Shown here: piece by piece, positions 8,369-17,600 of the stretch | Position numbering within the stretch: position 1 is the stretch's first letter | How the letters are laid out: every line of letters begins with the position of its first letter | DNA from: an uncultured Eubacteriales bacterium | GTDB taxonomy: Bacteria; Bacillota; Clostridia; Oscillospirales; CAG-272 | DNA length: 64,000 bases | Direction of reading: 5' to 3' | NCBI GenBank assembly: GCA_902491535.1 | Contig: CABUHS010000007.1 | Span: forward strand, 19,412 to 83,411 | The notes under the pieces: model-generated | Told to the model about the DNA's origin: nothing | What the model saw: the letters and a program-made list of their open reading frames with translations, nothing else | Database searches by the model: none | Position numbers and translations under genes: made by a program

Positions 8369-8899
8369 TCAGTAGAGCAGTTCGGAAATGTCTATTTCCT
8401 CAGCTTCTCCCCACAGCTTTTCAAGATTATAGAAATTGCGCGATTCGCGGTCAAATATATGAACAATTACCGATGCATAGTCCATTATTATCCAACTTGC
8501 CTCATTATATCCCTCAATATGTCCCGGATGTATTCCCGCCTCGGCGAGTTTTTCCTCAAGCTCTGACGAAAGAGCGCGAAGCTGAGTGTTGGATGTTCCG
8601 GTACACAGAACAAAATAATCTGCTATCACCGTTTTATCGCCAACATACAGAACTTTAAGTCCGCGTGCTTTTTTAGAATCAAGCACACTTACTACCGCTT
8701 TTGCAAGCTCACGCGGATCCTGCATATTTTCGGGAATAATAGCCTTCTTCTGCTCACCGCTTTCCGCCATAAGAGTTTCGTACTCTATCTCGGTATATTC
8801 TTCATCGTCTATATAATCTTCCTCGGTCTCATAAATGTCAGTATCACCCGGCATCTGCAGTTCATCAAACTGCCCGGAACCGTTATTCTCAAGTTTCAT
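8369..8899 (-). CDS. rsfS: Ribosomal silencing factor RsfS with an acidic N-terminal extension
   Basis: RsfS binds ribosomal protein L14 and blocks 30S/50S joining when nutrients are short. The conserved domain starts near residue 62 (DPRELAKAVVSVLDSKKA) and includes VADYFVLCTG-type (VIADYFVLCTGTSN), GHIEGYNEASWIIMDYASVIVHIF and the C-terminal RNFYNLEKLWGEA. The family is normally ~110-120 residues; here ~60 very acidic residues (many E, D, Y) precede it. The upstream start is not marked by an ideal ribosome binding site, so a later start is possible, but the extension is continuous in frame. It is next to leuS, yqeK and nadD, its classic neighbours. Confidence 0.93.
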   Translation of the reverse strand: MKLENNGSGQFDELQMPGDTDIYETEEDYIDDEEYTEIEYETLMAESGEQKKAIIPENMQDPRELAKAVVSVLDSKKARGLKVLYVGDKTVIADYFVLCTGTSNTQLRALSSELEEKLAEAGIHPGHIEGYNEASWIIMDYASVIVHIFDRESRNFYNLEKLWGEAEEIDISELLY

Positions 8900-9134
8900 A
8901 TCGCCTATGCCATCCCTTCTTTATAAACAAGCACTCCGGAGAATCGTCCTCCGGATACATAAATACAATTTAAATTACGGTTTATATATTTAATTAATTT
9001 TATCACATTTTCATATTAAGGTCAAGTAGTTTGATAATAAATCACATGTATTTGTTGCATCAATACCTTACCAATACACTTGCCGGCAATATTTCCGGTT
9101 CTTAAACAGCCTGTGCTATCCAAAACATGTTAAA

Positions 9135-9160
9135 CGGGCAGAGCCATTCGGCTCTGCCCG
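9135..9160 (-). terminator. Hairpin terminator after the LytR-CpsA-Psr gene
   Basis: A perfect 11-bp GC-rich stem (CGGGCAGAGCC / GGCTCTGCCCG) lies just downstream of the stop; on the minus strand it is followed by TTTAACATG. The T-run is short, so termination may be partial. The 275 bp to rsfS also hold a 7-bp hairpin (8935-8955) and no gene. Confidence 0.6.
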
Positions 9161-9175
9161 CATAAAAGTTATGAA

Positions 9176-10624
9176 TCAGTGCGATATAAGAGGGATATTA
9201 AGCTCACCGTTATTTATTTCATTTGCATTGTATATATCGTCATCAAGCGATTCATTGTGTGCGGAAAGATATATCTTACTTATATATTGATTATTTTCAG
9301 CATTAAACATAAGCTTAGGATCAATTGAAGTCTCGGTCAGCGGAGTTGTATACGGATTGAAGTACTTGTTAACCAGATCAAGCATGTCTGCGCGGCGCAT
9401 TACGTAATACGAAAGTCCGTATGTTCCGTGTTCACGGGTAGCATCTCCGGGCATAGTCAGAAATGTTATGTTTTCAAAATCAACGTTATTAAGGAAATTC
9501 TTTCCGAAATAAACACAGTCAAGTACCTTCATATTGGTGTTTACCATTCCGATCGTTGTTTCAGCAAGCTTTGCAACATTGGAAATGCTTACACTGCTTT
9601 TAAGCTGTCGGAAGAGCGCGCTCATGAATACCTTCTGCGCATCTACTCTTCCTATATCTCCCTCAACATAACCGTATCTGAAACGGACAAAATGCTCAGC
9701 CAGCTCACCGTTAAGCTTGTGATGTCCCTGCTTCAGATCTATATAAAGATCCTGATCCGGATCCTGATATTTCATATCATAAGCAAGATCGATCTCAACG
9801 CCGCCTATCGCGTCTACAATATCATTAAATCCGCCCAAATCAACCATAGCCCAAAAGTCGATCGGAATACCGAGTCCGTCCTCAATAACATGTGCCAGTC
9901 CGCTCATTCCGGAAGCGATCTTTTCATCCTTATCAGTCAAAGATCTATCGCGCATAGCTCCATACACACTGTTGATTTTGCGCGCATATCCGTTCGCTTC
10001 TATATACGTATCTCTCGGTACCTGCATTATAGAGACAGCTCCGTTTTCGGTGTCAAACGAAACAAGCATTATAACATCGGTATTAACTGCAACCGCGTCG
10101 TGTCCGACCGCAAGCATAGTGTAAAAGCCTTTTTTACGTTCATTGCCTACGTTCGATATTACGGGAGCAGTTCCGAGATCGTCAGCGGCAGTTTCGGTAT
10201 CCTTAGGAGTATCCGTAAACACAGCCGACGTGTCGCGTCCCGAAGGTCCGGGAGACATAGGCGGCTCGTAGGTATCAACTACACGCCAAAAAATAAATAT
10301 AACAACAGCAAGAACAACAAGAAAAATTCCGACGCTTATAAGCGCAGTGTTTCTTCTCCGTTTCTTTGCCGCCCGGCTTTTTTCCGGACGTCTTGCCGAA
10401 CCTACAGATGAAGTGCCGGAATGAGTTCTCTTGTCTTCGGCAGATGAAGCACGGCGATCCGAATGTAACTCACGATGATCGTCGCTGCTGCGCTTTGAGG
10501 AATTTCCGCTTTGGGAGCTTACTCGGGAACGCTCCTGCGAAACATGGGAATTGCTGTCCGTATGATTTCTTTCTCCGGACGGGCGTCGGTTTGATCCGTT
10601 TATATCATTTCTGTTGTTATCCAT
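9176..10624 (-). CDS. LytR-CpsA-Psr family cell-wall glycopolymer ligase (482 aa)
   Basis: Membrane-anchored enzyme family that transfers wall teichoic acid or capsule precursors from undecaprenyl carriers to peptidoglycan. It has a basic, serine-rich cytoplasmic tail (~1-95), one membrane helix (~96-120) and an extracytoplasmic LCP domain. Conserved parts are ILMVSFDTENGAVSIMQVPRDTYI (here as MLVSFDTENG...), KINSVYG, GVEIDL, DMKYQDPDQDLYIDLKQG and HFVRFRYG with GRVDAQKVF. Start chosen at MDNNRNDING because GGAG lies 7 bp before this ATG; an 18-codon longer reading has no such site. It sits between yqeK and rsfS in an otherwise standard cluster. Confidence 0.92.
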   Translation of the reverse strand: MDNNRNDINGSNRRPSGERNHTDSNSHVSQERSRVSSQSGNSSKRSSDDHRELHSDRRASSAEDKRTHSGTSSVGSARRPEKSRAAKKRRRNTALISVGIFLVVLAVVIFIFWRVVDTYEPPMSPGPSGRDTSAVFTDTPKDTETAADDLGTAPVISNVGNERKKGFYTMLAVGHDAVAVNTDVIMLVSFDTENGAVSIMQVPRDTYIEANGYARKINSVYGAMRDRSLTDKDEKIASGMSGLAHVIEDGLGIPIDFWAMVDLGGFNDIVDAIGGVEIDLAYDMKYQDPDQDLYIDLKQGHHKLNGELAEHFVRFRYGYVEGDIGRVDAQKVFMSALFRQLKSSVSISNVAKLAETTIGMVNTNMKVLDCVYFGKNFLNNVDFENITFLTMPGDATREHGTYGLSYYVMRRADMLDLVNKYFNPYTTPLTETSIDPKLMFNAENNQYISKIYLSAHNESLDDDIYNANEINNGELNIPLISH

Positions 10625-10738
10625 TTTAATCTCCATTCTGATGGTGCGTCTGATAAATGATACTTTCAAACGCTGCACCGTATTGCTTTATTTATTTCCG
10701 CACTGCAGATCATATTCAGAATTGCGTGCAGGTTAAAA

Positions 10739-11431
10739 TTATTCGCCGATAAATGCGCATTCACCGCGGATAAGCGCATTCCGAGCTACAACCGTTTCCG
10801 AAAAAATCTCCTGTCTCTCCTCAAGCAGGCATTTTACAGTCATATCAAACGACAGGATAAGCGTTTCCCTAAGATGCACACAAAGCGCTGCTATATCACC
10901 GCTTACCTTTTCTGCTCCTTTATAGAAAAAGTGTCTGAGCTTTACGCAGTCTTCAAAGCTGCGTCCCGGTTCAATATAATCCGCAAGATAAAGCAGACTG
11001 TCGAAAAGCGTCATGCCGCTCCTTCCGGTAGTATGAGATGCGATCGCCGTACACATCTCTTCATCGCAAAACTGCGGATACAGCTCACGGACAAAAGCTG
11101 CCGCAGTCCAACCGTGAAATACTTTCGGCGAGCATACAGCATCAGCAGGATACACGATTCCAAAACGGTCACAAAGAGCGATCTGCTCCTCCGTATTTTT
11201 TTCCTTAGTTATATCGTGAAGCAAGCCTGATGCACAAAGCCGCAGCGAATCGTTTTTACTGAATCCGAAAAGTTCTGCAAGAGCCTTACATTCAGTTTCA
11301 ACCCCAAGTGTATGTGAAAATCGGCGATCGCTGATAAATCCTTCTTTTCTTATTTTATCGCGAAGTTCCGACAGCTTTTGCTCATCGTATTGACAGCTGC
11401 GTCCATCCTTCGCCGTTATTATTTCCGTCAT
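10739..11431 (-). CDS. yqeK: YqeK-type HD phosphohydrolase (symmetrical Ap4A hydrolase family)
   Basis: A 230-residue HD-domain protein. Metal ligands are visible as H40 (RRFSHTLGVE), H72-D73 (LLHDITK), H105 in VFHGWTAA, H132 (ASHTTGR) and D150 in LADYIEPGR. Family members of this type, next to nadD and rsfS, hydrolyse diadenosine tetraphosphate to ADP. Position directly after nadD supports the assignment. There is a 61-bp gap to nadD and an AGAGGA ribosome binding site. Confidence 0.9.
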   Translation of the reverse strand: MTEIITAKDGRSCQYDEQKLSELRDKIRKEGFISDRRFSHTLGVETECKALAELFGFSKNDSLRLCASGLLHDITKEKNTEEQIALCDRFGIVYPADAVCSPKVFHGWTAAAFVRELYPQFCDEEMCTAIASHTTGRSGMTLFDSLLYLADYIEPGRSFEDCVKLRHFFYKGAEKVSGDIAALCVHLRETLILSFDMTVKCLLEERQEIFSETVVARNALIRGECAFIGE

Positions 11432-11492
11432 AAATAAAAATTATCCTCTTGAGCATAAATATACATCAAAATCTCAGCCGGACACCGTATTG

Positions 11493-12131
11493 TCAGCATT
11501 TTGTGCCGTACAGTCCCTTTTTTTGTATATATTCAGCGACAGCTGCAGGGACAAGTCCGTCGATATTCCTTCCGGATAACAGCGCTTCTCTCACCTCGGT
11601 CGATGAAAGCTCGACTGCCGGCGACCGAAGCATAGTTATTCTCGCGCCGAATCTTTTTTTATAATGATCACATGCTTCCGATATCTGTATTTCAACAGAT
11701 TCAGATACACGCTCACGCCGCATAAAAGCAATCTCGGCAAGCTCAAATATCCGTTCCGGTCTGTACCATGTTCCGAGTGATAAAAACATGTCTGTTCCGC
11801 ACAGAAATATCAGATCGCCCTCGTCACAAAAATATTCAAGAGTATTCACCGTATAGCTTTTTCCGCCACGGACAATCTCAAAATCAGACACTGAAGCCCC
11901 GTCAATCCCCGAAAAAGCAAGTTTCGCCATTTCGAGCCTGTCAGAAGGATCGTCATCAGGTTCGCTTGTTTTATGCGGCGGTATAAACGTAGGCATAATA
12001 TACAGCTTATCGAGCCGTACTTCTTCGGTAAAACACCTCGCGGCATGAACATGACCGTTATGAGGCGGGGCAAACGTCCCGCCGTATATGCCTATCCGTT
12101 TTCGCGGCGCATTGACTGATGCCGCGGTCAT
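11493..12131 (-). CDS. nadD: Nicotinate-nucleotide adenylyltransferase
   Basis: Joins nicotinate mononucleotide and ATP to make deamido-NAD, the shared step of NAD synthesis. It has the nucleotidyltransferase motif GGTFAPPHNGHVHAA (residues ~16-30) and the C-terminal SSTEVREALLSGRNIDGLVP. Length (212 aa) is normal. Its ATG overlaps the rdgB stop as ATGA. A pnuC importer and an NAD-consuming sirtuin also occur in this window, but far away. Confidence 0.96.
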   Translation of the reverse strand: MTAASVNAPRKRIGIYGGTFAPPHNGHVHAARCFTEEVRLDKLYIMPTFIPPHKTSEPDDDPSDRLEMAKLAFSGIDGASVSDFEIVRGGKSYTVNTLEYFCDEGDLIFLCGTDMFLSLGTWYRPERIFELAEIAFMRRERVSESVEIQISEACDHYKKRFGARITMLRSPAVELSSTEVREALLSGRNIDGLVPAAVAEYIQKKGLYGTKC

Positions 12132-12766
12132 TTTCCGCAGATCCTTCCGGACTCAAGCTCTGACGCGAAAATCGAAGAAAACTTTTCAAGCGCCATAGCT
12201 CTGTGACTTATACGGTTTTTTTCGTCGGCGGTAAGCTCCGCAAAGGTTTTTTCAAGCGGAGCATAATAAAACAGCGGATCGTAGCCGAAACCGCCTTTTC
12301 CGCGCGGCGAATCAAAAATCAGCCCCTCGCATTCGCCGCGGCATAATATCTCTCTGCCGTCCGGCATAATGCAGCATATTACCGAGACAAACCGCGCGGT
12401 ACGCTTTTCGGGAGAAACTTCTTTAAGCTCGAAGAGCAGCTTCTCGTTATTCGCGCTGTCTCCTCCTCCGGAATATCTCGCAGAATATACGCCGGGAGCG
12501 CCGCCGAGCGCATCGACTTCAAGTCCGGAATCGTCTGCTACGGCAAACCGATCCGGAGCGGCAAGTGCAGAGGCTTTTATCCTCGCGTTCTCTTCAAAGG
12601 TACTGCCGTTTTCCTCTATTTCATCGGTCATTCCGACATCCTCAGCCGTTAAAACACAAAATTCGACATCTGAGGAATCAGAAATTCCGGAGAGCATCCT
12701 GCCGAGAATACTCTCCATCTCTTTTACTTTATTTTTGTTATGAGTTGCAAGCACAAATTTAAGCAC
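12128..12766 (-). CDS. rdgB: dITP/XTP pyrophosphatase (RdgB/HAM1)
   Basis: Removes ITP, dITP and XTP from the nucleotide pool. The conserved start FVLATHNKNKVKEME binds the nucleotide; VADDSGLEVDALGGAPGVYSAR and GGFGYDPLFY are family signatures, and ISHRAMALEKF closes the domain. It begins with GTG (12764-12766), with AGGATGG 7 bp upstream. Translationally coupled to nadD by a 4-bp overlap. Confidence 0.96.
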   Translation of the reverse strand: MLKFVLATHNKNKVKEMESILGRMLSGISDSSDVEFCVLTAEDVGMTDEIEENGSTFEENARIKASALAAPDRFAVADDSGLEVDALGGAPGVYSARYSGGGDSANNEKLLFELKEVSPEKRTARFVSVICCIMPDGREILCRGECEGLIFDSPRGKGGFGYDPLFYYAPLEKTFAELTADEKNRISHRAMALEKFSSIFASELESGRICGK

Positions 12767-12795
12767 AGTGCAGCCATCCTTTTATATCAAAAATA

Positions 12796-13701
12796 TTATT
12801 CAAACAGCGCGCGGACAAAATCGTCTGCGCTGAACTGTTCAAGATCGTCCACCTGTTCTCCGACACAAATATATTTAACAGGGATTCCAAGTTCTTCTTT
12901 AATTGAAAATACTATTCCGCCTTTTGCAGTTCCGTCAAGCTTTGTAAGAACAAGTCCTGTTATGTCTGCAGCGTTTTTGAATTCCTTTGCCTGGCTTATC
13001 GCATTCTGGCCGGTCGTGGCGTCGACCACAAGCAGCGTATCGCGGTCGCATCCGGGAAGCTCGCGGGATATGACTCTGTCTATCTTTGCAAGCTCATCCA
13101 TAAGATTTTTCTTGTTATGGAGACGGCCTGCCGTATCTATTATCAGCACATCGGCGTCCCTTTTCTTCGCCGCCGCAGCCGCGTCATATACAACAGCCGC
13201 AGGATCAGACCCCTCCGTATGCTTTATAAGCTCAACTCCGACACGGTCAGCCCATACCTGAAGCTGGTCTATCGCAGCCGCGCGGAATGTATCTGCCGCC
13301 GCAAGAATAACCTTTTTTTCGCCGCGCTTAAGGCTAGCGGCTATCTTAGCTATCGACGTAGTCTTTCCGACGCCGTTTACTCCTATGACAAGAACCACAG
13401 ACGGTTTTGTACCGAGCCGCAGCGGTTCGCCCTCTCCAATCTCATTTTTAAGAATATCTATAAGAGCTTCTCTCGCCGCTTCCGTATCGGAAATACGGTC
13501 ATTCTTTATACGCTCACGAAGTGCGTCAATTATCTTTTCGGTCGGAGCGACTCCGACATCAGCCATTATAAGCAACTCTTCAAGCTCCTCAAGCATATCC
13601 TCGTCGACGCGAACAAACGCTTTGAAAAGATTATCCACCTGCTTGAAGATGCCGTCCTTTGTTTTTGTAAGACCTTTTTTAAGCTTATCGAAAAAAGACA
13701 T
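12796..13701 (-). CDS. ftsY: Signal recognition particle receptor FtsY (301 aa)
   Basis: SRP-family GTPase that docks ribosome-SRP complexes at the membrane. It shows the N domain (~1-85), G1 IGVNGVGKTTSIAKIA, the DTFRAAAIDQLQVW insertion box, DTAGRL, TKLDGTAKGG and a final GEQVDDLEQFSADDFVRALF. The acidic A domain of enterobacterial FtsY is absent, as in most Firmicutes. Start chosen at MSFFDKLKKG (GGAG five bp upstream) rather than 14 codons earlier. It follows smc, the usual rnc-smc-ftsY order. Confidence 0.97.
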   Translation of the reverse strand: MSFFDKLKKGLTKTKDGIFKQVDNLFKAFVRVDEDMLEELEELLIMADVGVAPTEKIIDALRERIKNDRISDTEAAREALIDILKNEIGEGEPLRLGTKPSVVLVIGVNGVGKTTSIAKIAASLKRGEKKVILAAADTFRAAAIDQLQVWADRVGVELIKHTEGSDPAAVVYDAAAAAKKRDADVLIIDTAGRLHNKKNLMDELAKIDRVISRELPGCDRDTLLVVDATTGQNAISQAKEFKNAADITGLVLTKLDGTAKGGIVFSIKEELGIPVKYICVGEQVDDLEQFSADDFVRALFE

Positions 13702-13946
13702 AAAAACTCCATTCCGCCGCACCGCGGCGTTTAATATTATCACAAAGCAAGCGGCATATCCGGCACATAACAGCTAAATGCCGATAACGGAGAGCAACAT
13801 TCTTAAGCTGACTGTATTTATAAAGCAACTTTCCAGTCACCAAACCGAAAAGTCAGCCGATAATCTCCGTATAATATAATAACACATATTTTTTATAAGT
13901 TTAAAATATTATAATAATATTATTCGAATACTTTGTGAATTTTTGA

Positions 13947-16900
13947 TCAGTTTATTTTTACACCCAGACGGTTTTCCACCTCGGTAATATTAAGCGTGAG
14001 AACTCTCGAAATTCCGCGTTCCGGCATGGTAACACCGTAAAGCGTATCCGCAATCTCCATTGTTCCTCGCCTATGAGTTATAACAACAAACTGCGTGTTG
14101 CCGGAATAACGTTTGATATAATCCGCAAATCGGGCGACGTTAACGTCGTCGAGAGCCGCCTCTATCTCATCAAGTACCGCAAACGGCGTAGGATTTACAC
14201 TGAGTATCGCAAAAAACAGAGCGATTGCAACAAACGACTGCTCGCCTCCGGACAGCAGGGACATGCTCTTTACTATCTTTCCGGGAGGCGCGACGTTTAT
14301 CTCGATTCCGCAGCCGAGCGGATCTTCGCGGTCGGTCAGGCGCAGCTCTGCGGTACCTCCGCCGAAAAGCTCTCTGAACGTAACCTTAAAGTTCGCGTCA
14401 AGCTGCTCCATAACGTCTATAAAGCGTTCTTTCATCTCGGTTTCAAGCTCTGAGATTATATTTTCAAGATCGTCCTTCGACACGCACAGATCATCGTACT
14501 GAGTTCTCATAAACTCAGCGCGTTCGCTTACCTCTTTATATTCGTCTATAGCGCCGACATTAACCGACCCGAGCGCGCGTATCTTTGTTTTAAGCTCATT
14601 CTGCCTTGAAACAGACTGCACTCTGCTCTCCTCCGTAACAGGCGGATAGTCAAGCGCTGCGGCAGCCGCATATGTAAGCTCGTATTCATCCCAAAGCTTT
14701 GACGAAAGCTTGTCCTGCTCCGACTTCGCCTGTTCGTATTTTGAATCAAGTCCGGTATATGCACGGAAAAGATTCTCCCGTCTGTGAGATTCTTCTTTTA
14801 TTTTATCGCGAAGCTTTGAAAGCGCCGCATCGCTTTCAAGTCCCTTATCTGCAAGCCTTGCATTTTCCTGTTCGAGCCGCTGTGCATCCGCTTTGAGTTC
14901 GGAAAGCTCTGCCCGGGCGGTCTCAAGCTGTGCTTTATACTGCCCGGTCTGAAAATCGGCTCCGGCAATGTTTTCTTCATCGCCGGCTGCTCGCAGGCGA
15001 AGCGACTCCTCCGTGCTTCGGCTGAGTTCAACATCTCTTTCGGTGCTTTCAATATCCTTTTCGGTCTGGGTTATCCTGATAAGCTTCTCATTAGCACGCT
15101 CGAGCGCGCGTGAGATATTCCTGTTAAGCTCCTCATGCTGCTTTTCAAGCCCGTCTCTGCGGCCTTCCTCTGCAGACAGCTCAGCTGTGAGACGTTCGTT
15201 TTCACTCTCAAGATTTTCGCGTTCATCATCTCCGCGCTCACTCTCGGCGCTGAGCTGTTCAAGCTCACCTGATATCCTGCCGTACTGTTCGCGATCGTTT
15301 TCAAGCTGAGACTGAAGCACAAGCTTCTGCGTCTGTTCAGCTCCGATCATAGTCTCGAGTACCGAAAGATCCTGCTTTACACCTTCGAGTTCATCGGCAA
15401 GGCCGTCCGACTCGCGCTGAAGCGACTCAACCCTTTCGCGGTTTGCCGTAAGCTCTATATTCAGCTTTTCAGCTTCACTTTCAAACCTTGCGATCTCCTG
15501 AGCGCGTGTAAGCATTCCGCTGTCGCGTTTTGAAGATCCGCCGGTAAAAGAACCGCCGGCGTTGATTATCTGACCGTCAAGCGTAACTATACGAAGTCTG
15601 TAGCCCGTAGCCTTTGCACAGTCTGTGGCATTGTCGATATTATCGAATACAGCCGTTCTGCCGAGCATATATCCGATAACGCCCCCGCACCTGTCATCGC
15701 AGGTTATAAGCTCCGATGCAATTCCGAGATAACCTGCATTGCGTTCAAGAGAGGATATGTTCATATTGAGCGGCTGCGCCTTTACCGAAGTTATCGGATA
15801 AAAGGTCGCGCGCCCGGCACCGCTTTGCTTAAGCAGGGAAATAGCGCGTTTTGCCGCCTCTTCGTTCTCAACTATAATGTTCTGAATATTAGCACCGAGA
15901 GCCGTCTCGACAGCAACGCTGTATTTTTTCGGAACATCTATCATTCGCGATACCGGACCGAGAATGCCGCTTAGGCGTCCTCTCTCCGAATTGTCCATAA
16001 CAAAACGAACGCTGTTATTATATCCCTCAAAATGCTCTTCCATACGCTTAAGCGTATCGGCACGCTGTTTTTTCGATGTAAGTTCGGTAACAAGCTTACC
16101 CTGAGCAGATCGAAGCTCCTCTATACGTGCATCGAGAGCCTTTATTTTTTCACTCAGTTCGGTACAGAGTCCGTTTTTCTGTTCGGATCTCTGCATGTAA
16201 TCCGCAATAGTCCGTTCAGCCTTTCCTATCCTTTCTTCAAGAAGCGCATCGCGCTCGGAGATTTCGGAAAGCTCGGAAGACAGGCTTTCCTTTCTTCCGC
16301 CGATACTGTCATGGAAGCCCGCTATCTCCGAAAGCCTGATTTTTCCGGCTACAAGCGTATCATTCATAGCACGAATCTTTCTGTCAGACTCAACCATATC
16401 AGATTCTATGCCGACACGCTTTTCCTTAAGTCCGTCAGCCTCTGCGATGATATCCTCATGTTCTCTGCGCTGACCTGCAAGCGTTTCTTTAAGTACGGCA
16501 AGAGCCGCACACAGCTCTTCCGTATTTTTTTCCGCATCTGCGATAGCTGCGCGATGCATGCTCAGATCTGCTCCCGCGCCAGTCTTTTTGTCTTTAAGAT
16601 GTTCAAGCTCATTATTTATAACGCGGATATTTCCTTCAAGCTCAAGCGCCGCCGCACTGTTTTCGCGCAGCGCCCGCTGAGTCTGCTCAGCCTTTATTTT
16701 TGTTACCTGAGACTCGTCGTACAGATGCTCATTTTTTGACTCAAGCGCAGAAAGCTCCCCGTCCGCCTCATCAAGCACGCGCTTTGCAACAGCTACAGAA
16801 TCAGAAAGTTCGCTCACCTTTTTTCTGACATTTTCAACGTCATACAGCCAAAGCGCAACGTCAAGGCGCTTTTTCTCTTCAAACAGTTCAAGATATTTTT

Positions 16901-17543
16901 TTGCCTTTTCCGATTCCTTTGAAAGCGGTGCAACACGTGCTTCAAGTTCTCTGAGTATATCTCCGACACGAACCATATTCTCGGCAACATTCTCCATGCG
17001 CCGCTCCGTCTCATTTTTTCTCGAGCGGTATTTAGATATACCGGCTGCCTCCTCGAATATAGTCCGGCGGTCCTCGCTTTTCTGCGAAACGATCTCCGCT
17101 ATCTTACCCTGCCCGATAATCGAATATCCGGATTTACCTACGCCGGTATTCATAAAAAGCTCGTTTATATCACGCAACCTTGCCGGGCGGCGGTCTATCA
17201 TATATTCGCTCTCTCCGCCGCGGAAGCAGCGTCTCGTAACGACTATTTCATCGCCGCGATCCGGTATCTTTCCTATCTCCTCGGTATTGTCGAGAATGAG
17301 CGAAACCTCCGCAGTACCCATCTGCTTTCGGGAATTAGCCCCGGCAAAAATCACGTCCTCCATCTTGCTTCCGCGGACGCCTTTTGCGGAGGTTTCTCCG
17401 AGAACCCAACGGATCGCGTCGGATATATTCGATTTTCCGCTTCCGTTAGGTCCGACAACGATAGTCGCACCCGAATTAAAGTTCAGAACGGTGCGGTCGG
17501 GGAATGATTTAAATCCCTGAAGCTCCAATGATTTTAATTTCAA
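13947..17543 (-). CDS. smc: Chromosome segregation protein SMC (1198 aa)
   Basis: ATPase that loops and compacts DNA as a dimer with ScpA/ScpB. Walker A GPNGSGKS (31-38), Q-loop region, long antiparallel coiled coils (~170-500 and ~660-1000), hinge between (~520-640, including a GGSFTGGSSKRDSG stretch), signature LSGGEQSF (~1097) and Walker B FAVLDEIEAALDD (~1120). Length is normal. It starts with TTG (17541-17543): the nearby upstream ATG is out of frame and runs into a stop within seven codons. It lies 57 bp downstream of the radical SAM gene. Confidence 0.97.
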   Translation of the reverse strand: MKLKSLELQGFKSFPDRTVLNFNSGATIVVGPNGSGKSNISDAIRWVLGETSAKGVRGSKMEDVIFAGANSRKQMGTAEVSLILDNTEEIGKIPDRGDEIVVTRRCFRGGESEYMIDRRPARLRDINELFMNTGVGKSGYSIIGQGKIAEIVSQKSEDRRTIFEEAAGISKYRSRKNETERRMENVAENMVRVGDILRELEARVAPLSKESEKAKKYLELFEEKKRLDVALWLYDVENVRKKVSELSDSVAVAKRVLDEADGELSALESKNEHLYDESQVTKIKAEQTQRALRENSAAALELEGNIRVINNELEHLKDKKTGAGADLSMHRAAIADAEKNTEELCAALAVLKETLAGQRREHEDIIAEADGLKEKRVGIESDMVESDRKIRAMNDTLVAGKIRLSEIAGFHDSIGGRKESLSSELSEISERDALLEERIGKAERTIADYMQRSEQKNGLCTELSEKIKALDARIEELRSAQGKLVTELTSKKQRADTLKRMEEHFEGYNNSVRFVMDNSERGRLSGILGPVSRMIDVPKKYSVAVETALGANIQNIIVENEEAAKRAISLLKQSGAGRATFYPITSVKAQPLNMNISSLERNAGYLGIASELITCDDRCGGVIGYMLGRTAVFDNIDNATDCAKATGYRLRIVTLDGQIINAGGSFTGGSSKRDSGMLTRAQEIARFESEAEKLNIELTANRERVESLQRESDGLADELEGVKQDLSVLETMIGAEQTQKLVLQSQLENDREQYGRISGELEQLSAESERGDDERENLESENERLTAELSAEEGRRDGLEKQHEELNRNISRALERANEKLIRITQTEKDIESTERDVELSRSTEESLRLRAAGDEENIAGADFQTGQYKAQLETARAELSELKADAQRLEQENARLADKGLESDAALSKLRDKIKEESHRRENLFRAYTGLDSKYEQAKSEQDKLSSKLWDEYELTYAAAAALDYPPVTEESRVQSVSRQNELKTKIRALGSVNVGAIDEYKEVSERAEFMRTQYDDLCVSKDDLENIISELETEMKERFIDVMEQLDANFKVTFRELFGGGTAELRLTDREDPLGCGIEINVAPPGKIVKSMSLLSGGEQSFVAIALFFAILSVNPTPFAVLDEIEAALDDVNVARFADYIKRYSGNTQFVVITHRRGTMEIADTLYGVTMPERGISRVLTLNITEVENRLGVKIN

Positions 17544-17600
17544 TTTCTTCGACCATCCATTTCAATTTTAAAAGCATTTCGAATATTATGTAAAAAAGTC

